Part shown: in pieces, positions 52,170-60,235 of the stretch | Layout: the number at the start of each line of letters is the position of its first letter | Position numbering within the stretch: position 1 is the first letter of the stretch | NCBI GenBank assembly: GCA_050313995.1 | Contig: JBNPMM010000001.1 | Direction: 5' to 3' (one strand) | From: JAUMWX01 sp023394215 | GTDB lineage: Bacteria; Bacillota; Clostridia; Tissierellales; Peptoniphilaceae | DNA length: 64,000 nt | Notes under the pieces: model-generated | Told to the model about the DNA's origin: nothing | What the model saw: the letters and a program-made list of their open reading frames with translations, nothing else | Database searches by the model: none | Program-made: the position numbers and the translations under genes

Positions 52170-54371
52170 TCAGCTAAACAAAACCTCAAATAACTTGATA
52201 AAACTGTAAAATAAATCTATCTTATCCCCATAACTGTAAATCATATAGCCGCCCTCATAAAAAACAACTTCTATATTTCCTCCCGTATCAGTTCTATATA
52301 CATCTATATCCTTATCTTTTAACCTTTCCAAAACGCTTTTATGCGGATGTCCGTATGAGTTAGCTCTGCCGGCTGATATAATAGCTTTTCTAAACGAATT
52401 ATTGTTTAAAAACTCAGCACTTGTAGAAAATCTCGAGCCGTGATGAGACACTTTCAAAAAATCGACAGTAAAGGGGATTTTTATCCTCTTTTCATTCTCC
52501 TCTACATCTCCCGTAAATAAAATAGTGCTGTTAAAAATTTTCGCAAGTATAACATTTGAAGAATCATTACTTGTCATTGCCCCTTTACCGTCAAGAATCG
52601 AACACAATCTAAGCTCATCAAAATCCATACAACTTCCCTTTTCAAAAACCCGGTTTCCTGAATAATCTCTACTGTTCAAATATATTTCTCCTATATTCAT
52701 CCTCTCCTGTAAGTAAAAAAGATTTCCTATATGATCATAATCTTTATGTGATAAAAAAACATAATCCAAATCTTTAACGGAATTTTTAACCAAATAATCA
52801 TAAAGATTTTTCCCGCTATTTTCCTTGGCTAAAAAATTTCCGCCCGTATCAATCATGATATTGTAGTTTTTGCTTCTTATTAAAATAGCGTCACCCTGTC
52901 CTACATCTATAAAATTAACTACAATCCTTGGCTTTTGCATAAAAGATAAGGACAATAATGATGCCGTTAAAATAATTATAAAATTATTTAATGCTTTTTT
53001 TTCAATAAAAGTATATATTCTCTTGAGATTCAAAATTCCCAATAATATTGCATAATAAATAAAAAACTGCCCAATAGAAGGTGAAGGAAAATTTATAGTA
53101 AAAAAGCTTATATTTGATAAAATGGAAACCGTCATAAAAACATAGGTCAATATGCTGTCTATCAAAAAAAGAATAGGATTTAAAGGCAAAGCCAAGGCAA
53201 AAATTCCAAGCCCCAATATATATTCTATCAACGACACAAGCAAAACATTAGCCAACAGAGAAAGTAAATTAAGCTGATTATAGTAATAAAATTGAATGGG
53301 TAAAAGCCCTATTTGCAAGGCAAACAAAAATAAAAGGCCGTCATCGATCCTCCTAAAAATTTCCCTTAATCTGTCTTTTATATAAAATATTGAAAATATG
53401 GAAGCAAAGGAAAAATAAAAGGCCGGGGAGTAAATATAAAAAGGATTTAAGAGCAAAACCGAAAACATACTTAAAAATATTGTATTAAGCTTATCAGTCC
53501 TCTTATTGGCGTATATAGCATAAGTTTCTATGCCATACATAAATATGGCTCTCATTATGGAAACGGGAAAATCTATTACATAAGCATAAAAAAACAAAAT
53601 TGAAATAATAAATACGCTATATTTCTTTCTGTCAAATGACAGATTATAACCTATCACTTCTAAAATCTTTAATATTATATTTATATGAAGTCCCGATATA
53701 GATAAAATATGTGCAAGTCCCAAGTCTTTAAAAAGGTCAAAATCTTCAAAGCCGTCCTTTTTATTTAAAAGCATTGCCCCTATAAATGAACTTGCTCTCG
53801 GACTGAAATTTTTGTCGAGTCTATCCGATAAATAAGAAAAAATCCTATTTTTTATAGACATCTTCAAATCCGTATCCACTCTTATATCTTTTGCATCCAA
53901 TTCTAAAAACACACCTTGGGTTTTCATATAATTTTCATTGTTGAAGGTCTTAAAATTTCTATATCCTCCAACTTTTAAAAACTTACCCTTACATATAAAT
54001 TTTGCATCTACGGGATAAATTTTCCTGCTCTTAAATATTACTTTAAAATTTACATATTTCCCATCTAACTTAGATATTGTAAGCCTATAGAGATTTACGG
54101 ATTCTCCCTCCCTAATAGCCGTAAATTTCCCGCTTATATAATCAAATTCCTGATTTTCATAGTTTGATGATGCAGAAAAAATATAGGCGAAAAAAATCCC
54201 CCATAAAAATAGGAATAAAAAAATAATAGTTTTTCTTATGCCATTTCTATGGAAAATATAGTAAAATATGAATAAAATAAGGCAAATTAAAAATAAATTG
54301 ATTTGAAAAAATTCAAAAATCAATATGCCCGACAAATAAAAAATTAAAAAAGAAATAACAGGCCTTTTCAA
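52170..54371 (-). CDS. comEC: DNA uptake channel ComEC/Rec2
   Basis: A 733-residue polytopic protein of natural transformation that moves single-stranded DNA across the membrane. The N-terminal part has helices and the ComEC_N pattern; the competence domain holds FIGAMLLNKKDGF, LAHILSISGLHINIIL, and RAIFMYGIETYAIYA; the C-terminal metallo-beta-lactamase-like domain has VNFIDVGQGDAILI, MIDTGG, LSHKDYDHIGN and KVSHHGSRFS. Length is typical. The start is taken as TTG at 54371, with GGAGG five bases upstream, since the ATG at 54407 would overlap the divergent gene. No other competence genes are in the window, so it may be functional without being clustered. Confidence 0.92.
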   Translation of the reverse strand: MKRPVISFLIFYLSGILIFEFFQINLFLICLILFIFYYIFHRNGIRKTIIFLFLFLWGIFFAYIFSASSNYENQEFDYISGKFTAIREGESVNLYRLTISKLDGKYVNFKVIFKSRKIYPVDAKFICKGKFLKVGGYRNFKTFNNENYMKTQGVFLELDAKDIRVDTDLKMSIKNRIFSYLSDRLDKNFSPRASSFIGAMLLNKKDGFEDFDLFKDLGLAHILSISGLHINIILKILEVIGYNLSFDRKKYSVFIISILFFYAYVIDFPVSIMRAIFMYGIETYAIYANKRTDKLNTIFLSMFSVLLLNPFYIYSPAFYFSFASIFSIFYIKDRLREIFRRIDDGLLFLFALQIGLLPIQFYYYNQLNLLSLLANVLLVSLIEYILGLGIFALALPLNPILFLIDSILTYVFMTVSILSNISFFTINFPSPSIGQFFIYYAILLGILNLKRIYTFIEKKALNNFIIILTASLLSLSFMQKPRIVVNFIDVGQGDAILIRSKNYNIMIDTGGNFLAKENSGKNLYDYLVKNSVKDLDYVFLSHKDYDHIGNLFYLQERMNIGEIYLNSRDYSGNRVFEKGSCMDFDELRLCSILDGKGAMTSNDSSNVILAKIFNSTILFTGDVEENEKRIKIPFTVDFLKVSHHGSRFSTSAEFLNNNSFRKAIISAGRANSYGHPHKSVLERLKDKDIDVYRTDTGGNIEVVFYEGGYMIYSYGDKIDLFYSFIKLFEVLFS

Positions 54372-54393
54372 GGGGTCCTCCAAGAGGTATATA

Positions 54394-55002
54394 ATGAATC
54401 CATACATAAGCCAAATAAAAAGTAAAATTATAAAAAAGAAATTCGTCGATGATAAAACACATATAGTTCTAAATGAAAATCTATGTCTTGACTACAAAAA
54501 TTTAAATGTAGAAGAGGAAAATATCCTTATAGACGGCAATACAATAAATTCAACTTATGAATCCAGCATAGGCAAAGTATATATATTAAATTTTAAACCC
54601 GAAAAAGATACAGTCCTTTTAGAGCTTAATTATGAGGAGAGAATCAAAATACTAAAGTCCTTATCCTCCAGATACTTGATTAGTGCAGTCCTAAAAAAAT
54701 ATTTTAATAAGGCTCCCGGAAAATTTATTACAAGAAAAGATTCTTCAAGCTTCTTTATAGAAAATATTTACTTCAAAGAAGAAGTTGAAGATATCATAAA
54801 GGTAATAAACAAACTTTCAAAACTTTATATTGAAAGTTCTATCGATATAAGGAATGAAAAAGAAAATGTCTTTATAGACTCCATATATGATGGAGAAAAC
54901 TTAGGTCCCCACCTTGTAAATACGAGTGAAATATCCTTAATCGACATCACAGGATACAAAATTAATAATAACGGCGTAATCATAGATTATAAGAATCAAT
55001 AG
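54394..55002 (+). CDS. AlaX-like tRNA-editing-fold protein with lost zinc ligands
   Basis: A 202-residue protein whose layout resembles AlaX/tRNA_SAD editing domains: a beta-rich N-terminal third (HIVLNENLCLDY), a helix at YLISAVLKKYF (94-104) where AlaX has the HxxxH zinc helix, and a C-terminal block DGENLGPHLVNTSEISLIDI matching the Cys-x3-His region (GGTHV.NTGEIG) of alanyl-tRNA editing proteins. Here the helix histidines are Leu and Tyr, the cysteine is absent and only His173 remains, so it is unlikely to hold zinc. The ATG has AAGAGG six bases upstream and lies 22 bases from the divergent comEC start. Function unknown; the relationship is by pattern and moderate in strength. Confidence 0.55.
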   Translation: MNPYISQIKSKIIKKKFVDDKTHIVLNENLCLDYKNLNVEEENILIDGNTINSTYESSIGKVYILNFKPEKDTVLLELNYEERIKILKSLSSRYLISAVLKKYFNKAPGKFITRKDSSSFFIENIYFKEEVEDIIKVINKLSKLYIESSIDIRNEKENVFIDSIYDGENLGPHLVNTSEISLIDITGYKINNNGVIIDYKNQ

Positions 55003-55097
55003 TTTTTGGATAACATTGCCTTCTTTATATTTTAATATGAAGGGGGCATTAAAACTGTCATTTTTATTACAATTTTTTAATAGGAGATACTTACCTC

Positions 55098-55532
55098 CTA
55101 TTCAAATAATTGTTTAAAACTCTTATAATATTCGTTCAAATTCCTGTATATTTCCCTCATTTTCCTATAGTAAGATGACTGGGATATATACAAAATATCA
55201 CAAATTTTGTCCACACTGTAGTACTTATCAAATACATAGGTAAAAATTTCCTTAGCCTCATCATCAAGTTGAATAAATAAAAGATTTCTTAGGTTTATCT
55301 TCCTGTAAAGATCTTCGACCTCATCCTCCAATCTTCTCTTTTCATCCTTTACGCTAAGAAACTCTTTCTTAGAAATGTAATCGGACTCCTTCTCATAAAC
55401 CACTTCTAAAAACCTTTCCCTAAATTTTAAACTTTCCTTCAGTTTAGCAAGTTTGTTTAAATTCCTATTATATTCCTTAAAAAGGATTTTTATTTCTCTA
55501 TTGTTATCCAAAATTTTTTTCTCTCCTATCAC
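55098..55532 (-). CDS. Small HTH protein, sigma-region-4-like or ArpU-like
   Basis: A 144-residue charged, helical protein with coiled-coil character over residues about 10-80 and a C-terminal helix-turn-helix (YSVDKICDILYISQSSYYRKMREIYRNLNEYY). The pattern is like the sigma-70 region 4 or phage ArpU/late-gene regulators, but the family is not certain. The start is ambiguous: a GTG at 55532 lies right after GAGGGG, or a TTG at 55511 follows AGGAG. No phage genes surround it. Role unknown. Confidence 0.55.
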   Translation of the reverse strand: MIGEKKILDNNREIKILFKEYNRNLNKLAKLKESLKFRERFLEVVYEKESDYISKKEFLSVKDEKRRLEDEVEDLYRKINLRNLLFIQLDDEAKEIFTYVFDKYYSVDKICDILYISQSSYYRKMREIYRNLNEYYKSFKQLFE

Positions 55533-55622
55533 CCCCTCGAAAGAATAAAATTGGATTTCAAAAGAAATACAGCCTATTATTTGTAATTAACGTTATAAAA
55601 ATAACATATATCAGCTAAAAAA

Positions 55623-55650
55623 ATACCTGTCAGCATCAGCTGACAGATAT
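55623..55650 (-). terminator. Terminator of the pyrophosphatase gene
   Basis: ATACCTGTCAGC pairs with GCTGACAGATAT (12 bp, one mismatch, four-base loop), followed on the minus strand by seven T; it begins 10 bases past the stop. Confidence 0.9.
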
Positions 55651-55659
55651 TTTAAAATT

Positions 55660-57687
55660 TTATAATAAACCACCTATAGAAACAAACAAAGGTGCAAATA
55701 CTACTGAAACAATAGTCATAAGCTTTATTAGGATATTAATAGACGGTCCTGATGTATCCTTAAAAGGATCCCCTACAGTATCCCCTACTACAGCAGCCTT
55801 ATGGCTATCTGAACCTTTGCCGCCAAAATGACCTTCTTCAATATATTTCTTGGCATTATCCCAAGCTCCACCGGCATTTGACATCATAATTGCCAAAAGA
55901 ACACCTGATGCCAAGGCGCCTGCCAACATTCCTCCCAAAGCTTCCGTTCCCATAACTATTCCGACAAACAAAGGTGCAACAATAGCCAACAAGCCCGGTG
56001 CAACCATTTCTTTTAGAGCTGCAGCTGTAGATATATCTACACACTTAGCATAATCAGGCTTGGATGTACCTGCCATTATACCCTTATCTTCCCTAAATTG
56101 TCTTCTCACTTCTTCTATCATCTCATTCGCTGCCTTACCTACGGAATTCATAGTCATTGCAGAAAATAAGAAAGGAAGCATTGCTCCTATAAACAAACCT
56201 ATTATTACCAAAGGATCAAGCAAGCTTATACTTGTTAAATTTGCAACCTGTGAATAAGAAGCAAATAAAGCTAAAGCTGTTAAAGCGGCTGAACCTATTG
56301 CAAAACCCTTACCTATTGCAGCAGTTGTATTACCTACCGCATCAAGCTTATCGGTTATTTCCCTTACTTCATGAGGAAGTTCGCACATTTCTGCAATACC
56401 GCCAGCATTATCGGATACAGGACCGTAAGCATCAACCGCAACTGTCATAGCAGTTGTTGAAAGCATACCAACCGCAGCAAGAGCTATACCATAAAGTCCT
56501 GCAAAAGCATTTGCTACCATTATACCGATGGCTACAAATATTATAGGCCATAAAGTAGACATCATACCTACCCCCAAACCGGAAATTATTGTTGTTGCAG
56601 CTCCGGTTTGTGACTGATCCGCTATCTTCTTTACATGCTTATAATCCCCTGATGTGTAAACTTCTGTAATCTTGCCTATAGCAACCCCTACAACCAAACC
56701 CGCTATAATAGCTATAGCAGTATTATAAGTGTTCAATAAAAGTTTACTTAAGGCAAAAGAAGCCACTATTACAATCACGGAACTTACATAAGTTCCGGCA
56801 TTTAATGCTGTGGCAGGGTTTCCACCCTCTTTACCTCTTACAAACATTATACCTATTATTGAAGCTATTATACCTATAGCTGATAAAAGCAAAGGGAATA
56901 TAGCTGCAGTAAACGGCTCTAATGCAAATTCCGAACCTATTTGAGGCACAATCTTAGGTATAATTACACCCAAAGTAATTGCTGAAATAATTGATCCTAC
57001 ATAAGATTCAAATAAATCTGAACCCATGCCGGCAACATCTCCTACGTTGTCTCCTACGTTATCTGCTATAACTGCAGGATTTCTCGGATCATCTTCAGGA
57101 ATACCGGCTTCAACCTTACCTACAAGGTCAGCTCCTACATCGGCTGCCTTTGTATAAATACCGCCTCCAACACGACCGAATAAGGCCATAGATGAAGCTC
57201 CCAAACCGAAACCTGTTATAACATCTGCCGAAGATACACCCATAATTACAAATATAAGGCCAAGCCCCAACAATCCAAGACCTGTTACACATAGGCCCAT
57301 TACGGCTCCTGACCTGAATGCTACTTTAAGAGCCTTAACCATACCTGACTCTCTTGCAGCATTTGCAGTCCTTACATTGCCCTTTGTTGCAACTGACATA
57401 CCGAAATATCCGGCAAGTACTGATAATAAAGCCCCTACAACGTACAAAATAGCAGTAACCCAACTATTCAATAGGACACCTATCAAAATAAATAAAACAG
57501 CCACTACTATTACCATTGTCTTATATTCTCTACCCAAGAATGCCATTGCCCCTTCGTGGATATAGCCGGAAATTTCTTTCATCCTATCCGTACCCGGGCT
57601 AACCTTCCCTATCCAGTTTGCCAGACCGTAGGCACAAGCAATCGCTATCAAAGCACAAACGACTACTATGATTGCTAACGCATCCAT
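55660..57687 (-). CDS. hppA: Membrane-bound ion-pumping pyrophosphatase
   Basis: A 675-residue protein of about 16 membrane helices that couples pyrophosphate hydrolysis to ion transport. It has the conserved GGGIYTKAADVGADLVGKVE, GIPEDDPRNPAVIADNVGDNVGD, AGMGSDLFESY, the DAYGPVSDNAGGIAEM segment, and a C-terminal AAVVGDTVGDPFKDTSGPS. GNTTAAIGKG carries Ala where K+-independent enzymes have Lys, so K+ dependence is expected. Whether it moves H+ or Na+ cannot be fixed from sequence alone; the Glu of DLFESY is shared by Na+ pumps and K+-dependent H+ pumps. Such pumps reuse biosynthetic pyrophosphate, and a Na+ pump would fit the c subunit of the ATP synthase. Confidence 0.96.
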   Translation of the reverse strand: MDALAIIVVVCALIAIACAYGLANWIGKVSPGTDRMKEISGYIHEGAMAFLGREYKTMVIVVAVLFILIGVLLNSWVTAILYVVGALLSVLAGYFGMSVATKGNVRTANAARESGMVKALKVAFRSGAVMGLCVTGLGLLGLGLIFVIMGVSSADVITGFGLGASSMALFGRVGGGIYTKAADVGADLVGKVEAGIPEDDPRNPAVIADNVGDNVGDVAGMGSDLFESYVGSIISAITLGVIIPKIVPQIGSEFALEPFTAAIFPLLLSAIGIIASIIGIMFVRGKEGGNPATALNAGTYVSSVIVIVASFALSKLLLNTYNTAIAIIAGLVVGVAIGKITEVYTSGDYKHVKKIADQSQTGAATTIISGLGVGMMSTLWPIIFVAIGIMVANAFAGLYGIALAAVGMLSTTAMTVAVDAYGPVSDNAGGIAEMCELPHEVREITDKLDAVGNTTAAIGKGFAIGSAALTALALFASYSQVANLTSISLLDPLVIIGLFIGAMLPFLFSAMTMNSVGKAANEMIEEVRRQFREDKGIMAGTSKPDYAKCVDISTAAALKEMVAPGLLAIVAPLFVGIVMGTEALGGMLAGALASGVLLAIMMSNAGGAWDNAKKYIEEGHFGGKGSDSHKAAVVGDTVGDPFKDTSGPSINILIKLMTIVSVVFAPLFVSIGGLL

Positions 57688-57746
57688 ATAAATATTACCT
57701 CCTAAACGAATTAAAGACTATTTAATTCTTCTTTCTACATTATTAA

Positions 57747-57775
57747 ATTTTAGTATATTTTTTCATAAAAAGCAA
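57747..57775 (-). promoter_or_regulatory. Promoter of hppA
   Basis: Minus strand TTGCTT (57770-57775), 17 bases, TAAAAT (57747-57752), about 60 bases before the ATG, with AGGAGG upstream of it. Confidence 0.65.
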
Positions 57776-58045
57776 GATTTTTTAACCATTTCTTCTTTGT
57801 TAAAATAGAAATAACCTGATTTTCTTATAAATCACCTAAAATAAATAAAGTATATTAAGTTTGAAAATCTTTGTAATTTTAAATTCTTTCACAAAGTCTT
57901 TAATATTTAAAACAAATAATTAAAATTCATAAAAAAATCCTCAATAAAAAGAACCGTGAAAGCGTTTCGTTGAAAAATATAACCGAATTTAAAATTACAG
58001 GATTTTTATGCCTGAGCTTATAGGATACTATATAAATAAAAAAAA

Positions 58046-58100
58046 GGCAAATGGATAGACTTATAAAATGATTTTCAGTCATCTAAGCTACCCGCTTGCC
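58046..58100 (-). terminator. Terminator of the CoA-transferase gene
   Basis: GGCAAGCGGGTAG and CTATCCATTTGCC (minus strand) make an imperfect stem around a long loop, followed by nine T. It begins just past the stop at 58107. Confidence 0.75.
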
Positions 58101-58106
58101 CGAATA

Positions 58107-59408
58107 TTACAATATTATTTTTCTTCTCTTGGCCTGATCTGTAAGCTCTTCCCTAAAATCCGGATGGGCTATAGCTATAAGAGCCTTTGTCCTCTCTCCT
58201 AAAGTTTTTCCCCTCAATTTAGCTATACCGAATTCCGTAACTATATAATCAACGTCATTCTTATGGGTAGTTACTATCGCTCCCTCTGTAAGCATAGGTT
58301 TTATCCTGCTCACCTTACCTCCCATGGCTGTGGACGGCATCGCTATAAAACTCTTACCTCCGGGAGATTGAATAGCCCCTCTTACAAAGTCGGCTTGCCC
58401 ACCTGAACCTGAAATATGCTTTGTTCCAAGTGACTCGGCACAAACTTGTCCGAAAAAGTCAACTTCAAGCCCGGCATTTACAGACATAAAGTTAGGATGA
58501 AGCGAAACTACAGCCGGATCATTTACTTCGTTTACGGGAAGTAAGACAAAAGCTCTGTTATCATCTATGAAATCATACATTCTTTGAGAGCCGAAAGCTA
58601 AAGTTGCCACCGTCTTTCCCCTGTAAATAGGCTTAAGTTCATTTGTAACCGCTCCGCATTCTATAAGCTCTATCATAGAGTCGGTAAGAAGTTCCGTGTG
58701 TATACCGAGCTTCTTCTTATTTTTAAGGGCAAGTCCTACGGCTTCAGGTACAGCTCCTATACCAAGTTGTAGAGTTGCTCCGTCAGGTATTTGTTCCGCT
58801 ATATAGCCCCCTATAATCTCACTTGTCTTATCTATCTTTGTTGGCGGAAGTACAGGTAATGACTCGTCCTTTTCACATAGTCCGTCAACCATCGATATAT
58901 GAATCAAAGGAGAATATAGAGATCTTGGCATATTTTTATTAACCTGTAAATATAATCTTTTAGCCTTTTTCAAAAGAATTTCGCTCACTGAACCCGCTAC
59001 CGGCATTGAAAAATATCCGTGCTTATCCATTGGCGATACATGCAAATACACGGCATCCAAATCTATATATTTATCAAGCAAAGCCGGAAAATCTCTATAA
59101 TAACCCGGCATAACATCAGCCGTACCCGCATTTACGCAAGCCCTAAGTCCACTACCAGAAAACCAACTTATAGGCCTAATGCCCGCCTGAAATCCTTCCT
59201 TCAATATATCCAAGGGATAAATATCCAAATACATGTGCATTTTTAAATCCTTAAATTTCCCGGCTTTGGAAGCTTCAGCTATTGTGTCTGACAAATAGGT
59301 AGGAATTGCGGCCCCTATATCCATTGCACAAACCCAACCGTCTTCTATGCAATCCGCAATTTCCTCTGCAGTCTTCAACTTAGCTTTATACATTTCAAAA
59401 ATATTCAT
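58107..59408 (-). CDS. Acetyl-CoA hydrolase/transferase family CoA-transferase
   Basis: A 433-residue enzyme of the acetyl-CoA hydrolase/transferase family (as in 4-hydroxybutyrate or butyryl-CoA:acetate CoA-transferases). The nucleotide-binding GIGAVPEAVG, the catalytic-glutamate region VLLPVNEVNDPAVV, SVNAGLEVDFFGQVCAES, GSGGQADFVRGA and IAMPSTA are all visible. Such an enzyme moves CoA between acyl groups in acid-forming fermentation. A role in the lysine pathway or butyrate formation, alongside Kal, is plausible but the exact acyl pair cannot be inferred. It has its own promoter and terminator, so it is not part of the Kal transcript. Confidence 0.92.
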   Translation of the reverse strand: MNIFEMYKAKLKTAEEIADCIEDGWVCAMDIGAAIPTYLSDTIAEASKAGKFKDLKMHMYLDIYPLDILKEGFQAGIRPISWFSGSGLRACVNAGTADVMPGYYRDFPALLDKYIDLDAVYLHVSPMDKHGYFSMPVAGSVSEILLKKAKRLYLQVNKNMPRSLYSPLIHISMVDGLCEKDESLPVLPPTKIDKTSEIIGGYIAEQIPDGATLQLGIGAVPEAVGLALKNKKKLGIHTELLTDSMIELIECGAVTNELKPIYRGKTVATLAFGSQRMYDFIDDNRAFVLLPVNEVNDPAVVSLHPNFMSVNAGLEVDFFGQVCAESLGTKHISGSGGQADFVRGAIQSPGGKSFIAMPSTAMGGKVSRIKPMLTEGAIVTTHKNDVDYIVTEFGIAKLRGKTLGERTKALIAIAHPDFREELTDQAKRRKIIL

Positions 59409-59461
59409 TCCGATTCTCCTAAAATAATATAAATTATAATGTAATCCTTATCACAACTTAT

Positions 59462-59490
59462 ATTATACTTATAGGATTTACAGTTAACAA
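59462..59490 (-). promoter_or_regulatory. Promoter of the CoA-transferase gene
   Basis: Minus strand TTGTTA (59485-59490), 17 bases, TATAAT (59462-59467), about 54 bases before the ATG; AGGAGA precedes the start. Confidence 0.7.
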
Positions 59491-59505
59491 GTTTTGTTGT
59501 AAAAA

Positions 59506-59547
59506 TTAACATCCCCCGAGCTGCTCTCGCAACTCGAGGGATGTTAA
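59506..59547 (-). terminator. Terminator of the Kal gene
   Basis: TTAACATCCCTCGAG and CTCGGGGGATGTTAA (minus strand) pair over 15 bases with one mismatch, followed by TTTTT; it begins 22 bases past the stop. Confidence 0.92.
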
Positions 59548-59568
59548 CAAGTAGTTATAGTATGTATT

Positions 59569-59985
59569 TTATTTGAAGGCAGGATCTTGTGGTCCTCTTT
59601 GTTGTTCTTTCTTAACAACTAAAGTTCCTGTTGCTCTTCCTACCAATACAGGCTCTGCCAATACGTTTGCTGCTGAAATGTCTAACTTTTCATCTCTTGC
59701 AAGTTCTATAACTTTCCAAGCTTCGAAATGACATGTTCTTGATGATTGTCCTCTTTTTTCAATCCAACCAACGTATTCAATGAAGTCTCCGGCAAATACA
59801 GGAGCTGTAAATTCTACTTTTTCATATCCTACGAATAAGCTTTCATCTCCATCGTTTCTTATCATCAACTCTGTTCCTACATCTCCCCAGAAATCCAATA
59901 TGTGAGATCCGTTTACTAATTCTCCGGCATAATGAGCTTCACCTGATGACATTCTTACTCTTAATGTTACCTTACTTCCTATCAT
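59569..59985 (-). CDS. kal: 3-aminobutyryl-CoA ammonia-lyase
   Basis: A 138-residue hotdog-fold enzyme recognised by MIGSKVTLRVRMSSGEAHYAGELVNG, then LFVGYEKVEFTAPVFAGDFIEYVG and ARDEKLDISAANVLAEPVLVGRATGTLVV (partly quoted). It deaminates 3-aminobutyryl-CoA to crotonyl-CoA in anaerobic lysine fermentation, which gives acetate and butyrate. GGAGG stands before the ATG. It is a single-gene unit with a sigma-54 type promoter upstream and a strong terminator after. The other lysine-pathway genes (kamA, kamDE, kdd, kce) are not in the window, so Kal is separated from its usual cluster here or the cluster is beyond the edge. Confidence 0.93.
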   Translation of the reverse strand: MIGSKVTLRVRMSSGEAHYAGELVNGSHILDFWGDVGTELMIRNDGDESLFVGYEKVEFTAPVFAGDFIEYVGWIEKRGQSSRTCHFEAWKVIELARDEKLDISAANVLAEPVLVGRATGTLVVKKEQQRGPQDPAFK

Positions 59986-60075
59986 TGTTTTCCTCCTTGT
60001 ATTTTTTATATTAATTTAATTAATATTTAACAAAATTTGTTTCTCCGAAGCCTCTTTTTACTTCTGCCTATACTA

Positions 60076-60092
60076 ATGCAATTTGTATGCCA
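60076..60092 (-). promoter_or_regulatory. Sigma-54 (-24/-12) promoter of kal
   Basis: Minus strand TGGCAT-ACAAA-TTGCAT: the GG and GC dinucleotides are ten bases apart, as required, and all invariant bases are present. About 91 bases precede the kal ATG. The next gene encodes a sigma-54 activator. Confidence 0.9.
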
Positions 60093-60147
60093 CATTTAAA
60101 TTTCATAAAATTTTCTCTTAAAACCGGCAAAAATCAGACAAAAAAAA

Positions 60148-60170
60148 TATCTCATCGGATTAATGAGATA
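60148..60170 (-). terminator. Terminator of the sigma-54 activator gene
   Basis: TATCTCAT and ATGAGATA (8 bp, seven-base loop) followed on the minus strand by eight T, about 60 bases past the activator stop. Confidence 0.88.
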
Positions 60171-60187
60171 CTTCTTTTCTTAACTTT

Positions 60188-60235
60188 TGATTAATTTTTG
60201 TATCTGAATTTAAGTTCAGATACAAAAATTAATCA
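60188..60235. promoter_or_regulatory. 48-bp perfect palindrome, candidate enhancer site for the sigma-54 activator
   Basis: TGATTAATTTTTGTATCTGA extended by one A (21 bases) and its exact complement flank a six-base TTTAAG centre. It overlaps the last codons of the activator gene and is centred about 145 bases from the expected kal start. It has no T-run, and a separate normal terminator follows, so termination does not explain it. Confidence 0.6.

Larger units (their letters stand above)
57688..58106. other. Intergenic region upstream of hppA
   Basis: 419 AT-rich bases with a promoter for hppA near 57.75-57.78 kb and the terminator of the CoA-transferase gene at its right end. The stretch between 57.8 and 58.0 kb shows no convincing gene or RNA structure. 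Confidence 0.6.
60001..60228. other. Regulatory region between the sigma-54 activator and kal
   Basis: It holds, in minus-strand order, a 48-bp palindrome overlapping the activator stop, the activator terminator, the -24/-12 promoter, and the kal leader of about 80 bases. The parts are listed separately. Confidence 0.7.

Noticed and set aside
57957..57970. TGAAAGCGTTTC, like a catabolite (cre) site
   Set aside because: Only partly matches the consensus (right arm CGT instead of TTCA) and lies about 180 bp upstream of the hppA promoter, beyond the end of the other gene, so no clear target.
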